Made by a program: the position numbers and the translations under genes. Below are positions 55,886 to 64,000 of a DNA stretch of 64,000 bases, piece by piece; position 1 is the first letter of the stretch; each line of letters opens with the position of its first letter. A model generated the notes under the pieces. It saw only the letters and a program-made list of their open reading frames with translations, was not told the DNA's origin and made no database searches. Source of the DNA: Epiperipatus broadwayi (taxonomy: Eukaryota > Onychophora > Udeonychophora > Euonychophora > Peripatidae); NCBI GenBank assembly GCA_028023455.1, contig JAQFVV010000032.1, positions 5,576,392 through 5,640,391 of the forward strand. Direction: 5' to 3'.

Positions 55886-56217
55886 TTCTACCTATACTAA
55901 TTCACTTATTTTTATAAAAATAATGATTTTCAAAAAATATAATAATTTATTATTATTATAATTATGTTCATATAATATGTTTGTGTTTACAAGTAATGAG
56001 TTATAAAACTAATAATCAAATGTATACAAACATTGCATACACAAGCATATAATCCAATTCTGATTCTTGTTTATGTTTTTGTTTATTCTTGTTCATGCTT
56101 TGGAGTCACTCTGGTTTTGCTATATGTTTCATAACATTATTTTCAAGTCTATAGCTAACAAATGGACTATATGCAAATAAATTATATCTATGTGATACAA
56201 TAAATATAACAAGATAG

Positions 56218-56330
56218 CATCACTTCTGTACATAAAGAATATAAACACCACTTGTGTGCATAAAGAATATAAACATCACTGGTGTCCATAAATAATATAA
56301 ATATCACTGGTATACACAAAAAAATATAAA
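56218..56330. repeat. Minisatellite, four copies of a 28-bp unit
   Basis: Unit near CATCACTTGTGTACATAAAG with an AATATAAA end, repeated at 56218, 56246, 56274 and 56302. Divergence increases to the right. Confidence 0.9.
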
Positions 56331-58727
56331 ATGAAGAGATGAAATTCATTTTATCAGTGATATAGCCTACAATTTCTAGTTTTAGATAGACAAGAAGCCA
56401 ACCGCTATGATGATTTCTTTTGTATCATTTATTAGGATGAATATTTTTCTTTATAGATGCCTTTGACATTTAGAACATTTGGGATACAAGATAAAAATGA
56501 AGAAGTCATATCTGACTTCTTTTGGAGATTGTGAAGCTGTGGATTATCTCAGGAAAGACATGTTATACATGTTTAGAAAGATAATTTTGTGAGGAATATA
56601 AAGAAATTATCATTAAGATGTAATTTGAATTTTAGTTAATGTTAATTTCCAAATTATGAACAAACAATAAAATAATAATTATTTTGGATGTGAAAATTTC
56701 TTTTTTTCCTTAATTTTTATCTAGTTATCACTATTTATTTTATGCTTATTGTTTTCCTTAATTTTTCTAGTTTCTAGCAATGCAATTGTTTTTGCTCTAA
56801 CATGATTAAGACTGAAGTTATTGTGAAAATTGTGTCTCAGGCCAGTATTTTAAAAAATTCAATATAGCGGCTTAGTCCCAAGCAGTTAAACTTTATTATT
56901 TTTCTAGCTTAAGTATAATAGGGTAATTTAAAAACTATCATGATACAATTATCTGAAATGAAACACCAAAGTAATTGAAATCTTCATATCTGCTAGTTTT
57001 AGTGGTAATCCCATTTAATTATTACAATGTGTAGAATGTTATCTTTTAAAACTTTCACATTGAAATTTTTTTAATAATTATTAGATGTTATTGCCATCAC
57101 AATGATACAACAACTATTATCAATTTCAAAATCCATTTAAAAATTTGCATTATAATTAAAGTATTGGCAAGAAGGTTATAAAAAAGTATTAATAACTTTC
57201 TTGATGTTTTATTTGAAATATTCATTCCTGTCAAATATTGTCCAGAATTTATTTTGAGTAAAATATTTTTAATTCAGGATAAGAACTACAGTTGATATAA
57301 TGAATGTATGTTTATCAGATGTTTTTTTAAAGAAAAATTATTTAAGTCTACAAAAAAAAGGTTTAAAATAATAATTTTTACCAGTTTAATTAGTAATGCA
57401 TAGATATATTGTTATTCTGAAGTTATAATTTATTGTAATGATCAGAATGCCACGATCAAAAAAATAATTGTAATACAGTGATTTATATATTTTTATAATG
57501 AAAATTGATTGTTTGATCAATTTGTATTGTGAACCCAATATAATGTTGTAATTTGTTTAATATAAATTTAATTACTTATTATTAATTGCAATATTTAAAT
57601 TATTTTATTAAACATAAAGTGACTTGTACTTTTAATTAATATTGTGTATTGAAATTATAATAGTCAATTTTAAAAATAAAATATTCTAAGATTTTTCTGG
57701 TTGAGGATGTAAAACTATCTTATAAAATAATCTATTTTTAGTGTTTAGAATATTTAAAGTTTCTAATTCATGATGTTGTCATTATGGAGTTTTTAAGTGT
57801 TTTGATGGATGACGTTTTGTGTCTAGATAGATTATTAATAATATAAATTTTATAAAAGATGAGTGATTTTAAAGAAAATGTTGATGATTTGGGGAGATCC
57901 AAGAAATATTGTCTCCTGATATCCAAAATGTTGATTTGGAACATGGTCAAATGATGGTATCTTCTGATCAACAAAATGTTGGTATGAGAGGGACACAAGT
58001 TGTGTAGCCCCCTAGTTTATAAGATTTCAGGCTCCTAAACTTTCTGGAACATATATGAAGTCAACTCAAAATTCAAGTAAGAAGATTAAAGAGATGAAAA
58101 GATTTATGAAAATAATGAAAATAAAGAGATAAAAAAGTGATATGAGTGAATCTCAATAACAATGTCATAAAAAGATGATAAAATGATATGAAAAAAATAA
58201 AATAATTTCTTAATAAAGAGATGAAAGAATCTCTGGAACAATTTCATGATGAGATTAAAGAGATGAAAGAATCTCAAGATAAGTCTTTAGAATTTCTTGA
58301 ATTATCACAAAGAAAAAATCTTTGGAAAGTAAAATTGAAAATAATAATCATAAATTAAATGAAAAATTGAGTTTAAATAATAGATTAACAGAGTCACAGG
58401 AATAGCTTTGAATTAGCATTAGAGAGGAAATAGAATGTAAGTTATCAAAAGATAAAGAAAAACTATGGCTGTTTATAAATCAGAGATTTGAAGCTGTGGA
58501 ATTAAATTTTAAGATGGAAAAGCTAGACTCAGATCAAAAGCTAGGCAACATTAAAGATTTGTCTGAAGGTTTGTGATGATATATTATTAAATGTGATATG
58601 TTGGACTATTTCCATCATCTACAAGTGAATGTTGAATGTATAGAAAATTTTAAACTTTACTTAAACTTTCCAAATACAAACAACTTGTTAGTAATAATAC
58701 ACAAATAGACAACACATGTTAGTAATT

Positions 58728-58772
58728 ACACAACATTTTGAGTAGTATTATTCTCCACCCTTCTTCAGGTGT
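58728..58772 (-). ncRNA. Hammerhead-like sequence of element C, decayed
   Basis: On the minus strand: ACAC before CUGAAGA, stem II GGGUGG/CUACUC (six pairs, two wobbles) with a nine-base loop, then AAAA where GAAA is expected, a minimal stem III and GUGU that pairs with ACAC as stem I. The inverted partner arm at 58968 onward keeps GAAAC but has lost the CUGAAGA box. Between them the arms suggest an ancestral hammerhead. Confidence 0.45.
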
Positions 58773-58799
58773 TGCTGGCCTATATGCACAATGACAATA

Positions 58800-58885
58800 T
58801 TTTCTTAGAGGTTGAACTCACACCTTTAGATTTTTTAATATCGAATTTAGGGCAAACGCTCTAACCAACTGAGCTATTCTGTCAA
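58800..58885 (-). ncRNA. tRNA-like segment inside element C
   Basis: Minus strand: an A-box-like TAGCTCAGTTGG at 58865-58876 and a B-box-like GAGTTCAACCTC at 58808-58819, spaced as in a pol III promoter. The acceptor stem is not convincing. It may be a SINE head or a tRNA-like promoter of the family C element. Confidence 0.5.
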
Positions 58886-60819
58886 AGGCAACATATAGCA
58901 GAAATTTAATATATTTATATGAGGGTTGGTTAAAATCCTCCTGAGTCTTCAATTTTTTTTATATATAAAGAAGAGTGGAGAATAATAAATACTACTTGAA
59001 ACATTGTGTAATTACTAACCTATCTTGTCTATTTGTGTGTTATTACTAACCAATATTGTTTGTATTTCAAAAGTTTAAATAAAGTTTAAAATTTTCTATA
59101 CATTCAACATTCACTCATAGATGATGGAAATAGTCCAGCATATCACATCTAACATTAAAGATTGTTTGCTATAATATCAGAGTGAATCTGACATTAATTT
59201 TGTATTTGGATTCTAGAATAGAGAAAACTAGTGAAAAGTTAGATGAACATATTATAGACATGAGCAGTAAGATGAGAACTATTAGGGTTCAATCTAATCA
59301 AGTAGTTGAAAAATGTTAAGCTTGATTTATAGTATCATTTTAATCAAACAGCTAAAAAAACATTGCTGAATTGAAAAAATATATTTAAAATGTCATGAAA
59401 ATATGTAGGTAAAATTACTAGAAGTTGAGCAAAATATACATTTGCAAATTATTTTAAGTATGAAAAAGGTAAAGCAGGTAATGATTGATGTAATTCAGGA
59501 ATCTAAGTCAGAAAAAAGAAATTACAAATTTTATGGTTTATTTAGACAAAGGCATAAAACAGATATAAAAGGATTTAATAGAAATACATAGTTGAATTGA
59601 CTTTTCACCTGATTATGAAGTACATTAGAAAAATGATTTTACTCAGAAAATGAAAATTTAAGATGGAGCAAAAAGAATATCTCATGGTTTATTCAATAAT
59701 ATGAGGCTAAATTTTATATCTGATAATGTTAATGAAAACTTTAAAGAATTAATGGATGTGAAAGAGCCAAATTTTGATATTGTTAGAAAGAATCATAAGC
59801 CAGTAAATAAGGTTGAAGTAGAAACCAGTATTAAAAACCAGTTTTCTTTAGATAATGTTGTAGCACCTAAAGTAACTATTGTGAGGTTTCAACTTAAAAT
59901 AATAATTTTAAAATTCAAGGCCTTCTATGTAGTGAAAACTATAATGGCAACTCAATGATGCTAAAATTTCTTGAGATTAAAATTTTTAGAGAAAAATTCT
60001 TGGAGAATCCATTTGAGTATTTGAAAAACCTGAAAGAATTGTTTGCATTAAGTCATCTTTCTGAAATAGAGAAAATTGCTATTGCCAAAACTATTTTTAT
60101 GCCACAGCTTATGATTAGCAATTTGTGTTATTGTCTAGTTTCTGGAGAGAAGTCCATTAGAATAATATATGGTACCAGGTGTTTCAAGAGAAATATAGCA
60201 CAGAAAAAGATGGCTACACACAATTATTTAGAAAGCAAACAATTAAATTAAATATCTTAACTGTCTTCCCTCTGTTCAAACATCAGATTGTTAGAATTCC
60301 CTGCCATAATCTTTCAAACATGTAGAACAAATTTTGATCATAGATTGCTATACAATAGAAGATTGGCTGAAATTCTAGAGGCACCTAAGACCAGTGAGAC
60401 AAACACAGGCAGTAAATTAAAAACAATTAGGGAACTCTCACATCATTTGAAAATTTGAGTGTATCTTCTATGCAATGTCAGCAAGCAGAAAAATGATTCA
60501 ATGTCAATTGTATAATTAAAGATTTGTTCCTTATGTTAGAAACAGTTTGTATAAGAGTCAGCCTAGGGTCAATCTTTAAAAAAAGGTGATCCAAACCAAT
60601 TTTCTATTAGTGGTATATAGACTACACTCAAAGTAGCTATAAAATATAAATAAAAATGCAATAAACTAAATAGGAACTCAAAGTTAAAGTTTCTCACTGA
60701 GAATCTATAAAGTTTTAGTAATGAGAGACAATATGATGTGGCTGATGAGTATAGTATATTTGGGTGTTGATTACTTAGAGCCATAAAGAGTTACTGAGCC
60801 ATCTATTTTACCTAATTTC

Positions 60820-61086
60820 CCACTTATTAAAGTGTCTGTTGTGGTCATTATAATAGATGTATTGCTGGACTCTGGAAGTCAGGCATCTATTTTGTCTGAA
60901 GGTACTTATAGTAAAATAAGTAGTGTTGATGAAAAATTTCTTACTCTGCCAATAAAAATAATACAGGTAATACTGACTAATAGAAACAGGATTGTGCTTT
61001 CAAATAAACAAGGCTTTATTACTTTAAAAATTAATAAATGTGACTTTGGGCATGTCTTTTTAATTATGCCCAGCTTAATTCATTAA
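60820..61086 (+). pseudogene. Aspartic protease remnant of the gypsy-type element
   Basis: An open frame of about 84 codons contains L-L-D-S-G-S-Q-A-S-I-L, matching the retroelement protease active site (D-S/T-G-x), with the catalytic Asp present. The flap and the later I-L-G region are not clear. The protease would have processed the Gag-Pol polyprotein. Confidence 0.7.
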
Positions 61087-61499
61087 CCATAATTAGATTT
61101 GACTTCATGAAGCTTAACAATTGTTTTATTGATTATAATAGTAAAGTTTTCAAATGTCAAAAGATTTGTCCTTCTGTTGTAAATTTTGACAGTCAGCCTA
61201 GTCAATTTGTGTACATGAATTAATGGTTAATGCAAATATTAGAGGTAAGTTATAGATGGTTTATGTATTTTTGGTACAGAATACTAAGAATAATTCTACC
61301 TATTGTTATTCTTACAGAGAAGCCTTTTCTTCAAAATTCCATGTATATTAAAAGATTATACCCATAGAATTAAATTAATTAGTAATGAATCTTTTCAGCA
61401 GCATACATATTCAATACCATAACAGTATCAGATAGAAGTCCTAAGAACAGATAGATAAGATAATGGAAAAATATATTATTAGGAAAAACCATTCATCCT

Positions 61500-62020
61500 C
61501 ATCCTATGTTAATTCTTTAGTGTAAGGTTGGAACTGTAAGAGTTTGCCTAAATGCAGGGTGCTCAATCAGCATATTATTCCTGAGCATGATATACCTTCA
61601 TTCATACATGAAATACTAATCAAGTTTAAAGGCAAAAGCATATTTTCAACATTTGATTTAACATCCAATTATTGACAAATAAAATGAAAATGATCAAACT
61701 ATACAGCATTTTGTTATCAGGGCTAATCCTATGGGTTTGAGAGGATTTCCTTTGGTTTAGTAAATAATGATTCTGACAAGATCAGATGTCTAAATATGGT
61801 CTTCTCTAAGTAATTAAAAGACATTTTGATAATTTATGTGGATGATATTGTCATTGCTTTCAGGAACTTAGATGATCATTTAAAACATGTATGTTTATTC
61901 TTATATGAGTACTCAGTAAACAATATAAAAATTAATTTGGAGAAATGCATTTTCACTAAAAAGGAAATCACTTTCCTTGATCCTTTGATCAATGAAAAGT
62001 CAGATTAAACCCCATCCAGA
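61500..62020 (+). pseudogene. Reverse transcriptase remnant of the gypsy-type element
   Basis: Fragments in shifting frames resemble the early palm region (L-N-A-G-C then a segment like F-S-T-F-D-L-T-S). A clean 60-codon frame at 61826-62008 contains I-Y-V-D-D-I-V-I, the catalytic Y-V-D-D box, followed by H-L-K-H-V and K-I-N-L-E-K-C-I-F, typical of Ty3/gypsy RTs. The two Asp residues are kept although the rest is broken. Confidence 0.8.
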
Positions 62021-62189
62021 TAAAATTGCAGCAATATAAATTCTATAAAATTTTTGTTTTAGATACTCTTAATTTGTCAGTTTTACTAAAAAAAATTTGA
62101 AAGTTGGAAATGGACCCTAAAGCATACTTCTGTATTTAATAAAATTAAATCTAAATTTTTAAATGAGATTATACTAACATATCCAGATT

Positions 62190-62600
62190 TTAGTAAGATT
62201 TTTTTTCTTTAGACTGACAATAGTGGGTTCAATCTTGGGGTAGTTTTATATCAGGTGTGTGTGTGTGTGTGTGGGGGGGGTAATGTTAAGCCTAAAGTGT
62301 TGTATTTTTTGAGCAGGCAATTAAAAGAAATTCAGTTAAACTATACTACGATGAGGGAAAAAGCTTTAGTTCTAATCTGAGGTTTTCAAAAATTCAAACC
62401 AGTTTTTGTTAGGGTCTGAGATTGGAGTTTTGTCTGATCACTGTAGTAGTCTAAAGTGTTTAAATAAAAGTTACCTTAATAATGAGAGATAAATTAGGTG
62501 GAGCCTTTATTTTCAGCAGTGTAATTATAGTATAATTGTGAGGGCAAAAGTAATACAGTTGCAGATGTCTTTGGTAGGAATCCAGTAGAAATAGTTTATA
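62190..62600 (+). pseudogene. RNase H remnant of the gypsy-type element
   Basis: T-D-N-S-G-F-N-L-G-V-V-L-Y-Q (about 62212-62253) matches the T-D-A-S...G-A-V-L-x-Q start of gypsy RNase H. A later segment reads V-L-S-D-H, as in the T-D-H motif. A GT tract followed by an eight-G run (62250-62281) has disrupted the frame in the middle. Confidence 0.65.
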
Positions 62601-62859
62601 GCAATCCTAGGATTGAGAATATTGTTATTATTAATGTAGATGTTTTGTTATATGAGTTTAATAATGAATGATTACAAAAATGTAGCTATACTTCAGCCCC
62701 TGGATTTAGGAATGAAGAAAATAATAAGGATGTTTGTTGATCCTTGGCTAGATAGTCAGAATAGATATAGTTAGAATTAGGAAGAGTTTCAAATTAATTG
62801 AGAGAATATTAAAGTGTAAGATAGATAGGAATGATGATAGCTCATGGATGATTGTCATT

Positions 62860-63480
62860 TCACTTTGTTTGATTAATGAAGTGATTAATTATACTCACTG
62901 TCAATATGGGCACCATGGTTTTCAGAAGGTAAATTCTGTCCTTAGATAATACTTTTTCTGACCAAAGATGCTGTATACAATAGTAAATAGAATTAAAAAC
63001 TAAGTACAGTAGTAAGTCATATGCATGGATTTTGAAGCCTATACTTCCTTATAGGCCTAATGAGTTATTGGCTATAGATTCTTATGGGCTCCTTCCACCT
63101 TTAAACTGTCAAAAATTTATATTTCTAACATATGTATTCACAAAATATATGATGGCTACTTATTCAGTTCCCAAAGCTGATGTGAATTATTTCATAAAGT
63201 GACTTACTAATCTCCAATTTCTTCTAGTACAAATTCCAGCCTCTATTTTTATGGATTATGTTACCAAATTTATATCTGGCACATGGAAAAATTGGATTCA
63301 GAATCAAAACAGTAAACATGTTATGAGCTCTATTAGGAATCTTCAGTCAAATCCATGTGAGTGGACAATATGAGAATTAGGGAGATTGTTCCGAGTTTAT
63401 ATTGAATAAAATTATAGGCAATGAGTCAATAGGAAACCTGAGATTATTAATTATATTAATATCACAATTAATGAATCATC
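62860..63480 (+). pseudogene. Integrase remnant of the gypsy-type element
   Basis: Y-T-H-C-Q-Y-G-H-H-G-F (about 62891-62923) matches the His-His half of the N-terminal HHCC zinc finger. Further on, D-S-Y-G-L-L-P-P-L and V-F-T-K-Y-M-M-A-T-Y-S correspond to the catalytic core start (D-x-x-G-P-L-P and D-x-F-T-K-Y). The Asp of the second motif is missing (V-F-T-K-Y preceded by Y). Stops are frequent. Confidence 0.65.
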
Positions 63481-63549
63481 AAAGTTTACCCTGATGCAAT
63501 TGTATTTTCGGAGGTATCAACCATGAGCATGATCACAAAAAAAAGCTAC

Positions 63550-64000
63550 AATCAATCTTTAAAAAGATGATTCAAAAGCAGACTCATTAATCTTAATCAG
63601 GTTCACATTCATTTAAAGTTCATAACTATGTATTAGTTCAAATCCCTCATGTCAAAACCCCCCAAAAATACATGTTTTAAAAGTTCTTAAATCTATATGA
63701 AGGATCATCCCAAATTATAAGTCAGGGGAAAAAATGCATTTATGTTCTCCACACCTGAAGGAATGAGAGATATCTACATTATACACAGCCTAAAACCTTT
63801 TACATTTATGGATAAATGGATCTCTTTTGTAGCAAATAAAGTATTAACTTAAATATAAAGTGAAATTGATATTGCTTGGTCATATAATAATGATGAAGTT
63901 TTTCTAATATAGTGTTTTTAAAATTTATTGTAGTTGGTGATATTTTATTTTTTTACTTTATAAGTTTCAGGGAATTATAAACTTTGGCTTTGGCAGAAAC
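63550..64000. other. AT-rich end of window, possibly 3' part of the gypsy-type element
   Basis: No motif seen after the integrase remnant. A 3' LTR could start here, but no matching 5' copy was found inside the window. Confidence 0.4.

Larger units (their letters stand above)
54129..57800. other. AT-rich stretch with two small tandem repeats, no gene
   Basis: A TATA-like TATAAATAGG at 55200 lies upstream of a less AT-rich stretch (55320-55500), but no coding sequence follows, so no promoter is claimed. The tandem repeats at 55746-55885 and 56218-56330 are listed separately. Confidence 0.5.
58547..59163. mobile_element. Family C element: inverted arms, tRNA-like core, 13-bp target-site duplication
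   Basis: A 591-bp insertion (58560-59150) between exact copies of AACATTAAAGATT (58547-58559 and 59151-59163). Arms of about 180 bp at 58590-58766 and 58968-59150 are reverse complements of each other with moderate divergence. The loop carries a minus-strand tRNA-like segment. The arms contain a hammerhead-like sequence. The element is nested in the gag remnant, so it is younger than the gypsy copy. Confidence 0.82.
57858..60250 (+). pseudogene. Gag remnant of the gypsy-type element
   Basis: Begins near an ATG at 57858 (M-S-D-F-K-E-N-V-D-D) and continues through a lysine- and glutamate-rich stretch likely to have been a coiled coil (58080-58550). After the nested insertion it resumes, with a capsid-like region at 59640-60250. 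There the segment N-P-F-E-Y-L-K-N-L-K-E-L-F resembles the capsid start of gypsy Gag proteins, and a frame-shifted F-Q-E-K-Y segment resembles the F-x-x-x-Y-W motif that follows. A Cys-rich stretch near 60470-60510 may be what remains of a zinc knuckle. Multiple stops show it is dead. Confidence 0.55.
57800..63550 (+). mobile_element. Decayed Ty3/gypsy-type retroelement
   Basis: Gag, protease, RT, RNase H and integrase remnants follow one another in the order of Ty3/gypsy elements, all on the plus strand, each broken by stops and frame changes. No pair of long terminal repeats could be identified by eye; the 3' LTR may lie beyond base 64000. No envelope-like gene was seen. It is interrupted in the gag region by the family C element at 58560-59150. 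Confidence 0.8.

Overview
The window looks like AT-rich nuclear DNA from an invertebrate animal. It has long perfect ATT and AT microsatellites, metazoan-type LINEs, a tRNA-Gly-like SINE and a decayed Ty3/gypsy-type element, and no bacterial-style gene packing. The species cannot be named from the sequence. I found no convincing host exon, rRNA or functional tRNA gene in 64 kb, so this is either intergenic or inside a very long intron. Nearly all recognisable information is mobile-element sequence in various states of decay.

Layout. 1-780: tail of an L2/CR1-like LINE. 4196-7453: a nearly intact minus-strand LINE reverse transcriptase (4479-7214) sitting exactly between two long perfect (TTA)n arrays. 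9.0, 11.8-12.7, 17.8 and 53.1-54.1 kb: four copies of one inverted/tandem repeat family (family A) whose unit is about 466 bp. 17.6 and 35.8 kb: two copies of a short tRNA-Gly-derived SINE. 21.5 and 36.0 kb: two copies of another short repeat (family D). 21.9-24.3 kb: a long inverted repeat and a dispersed direct repeat. 24.4-25.0 kb: an odd homopolymer-rich block that may be an assembly problem. 32.5-34.6 kb: a decayed RTE-type LINE with a (GAT)n tail. 43.3 kb: a 229-bp family B element. 57.8-63.5 kb: a decayed gypsy-type element (gag, protease, RT, RNase H, integrase in order) carrying a nested 591-bp family C element.

The most interesting signal is that families A, B, C and D, which look otherwise different, each contain a hammerhead-ribozyme-like fold: a CUGANGA box, a stem II hairpin, a (G/A)AAA box, a very short stem III, and flanks that pair as stem I. 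Two family A copies keep the same hammerhead (11986-12027 and 53263-53304, both minus strand), intact except for one unusual stem II base opposition; the others are decayed. Four elements (one B, one C, two A) have exact 12-14 bp target-site duplications and an inverted 5' arm, and the A elements contain tandem 465-467 bp units. Together this fits small non-autonomous retroelements related to retrozymes or Penelope-like elements, both known to carry minimal type I hammerheads. No Penelope-type RT is seen here, so any mobilising enzyme would have to come from elsewhere. The ribozyme and retroelement reading is inferred from sequence patterns read by eye; no folding program or database search was run.
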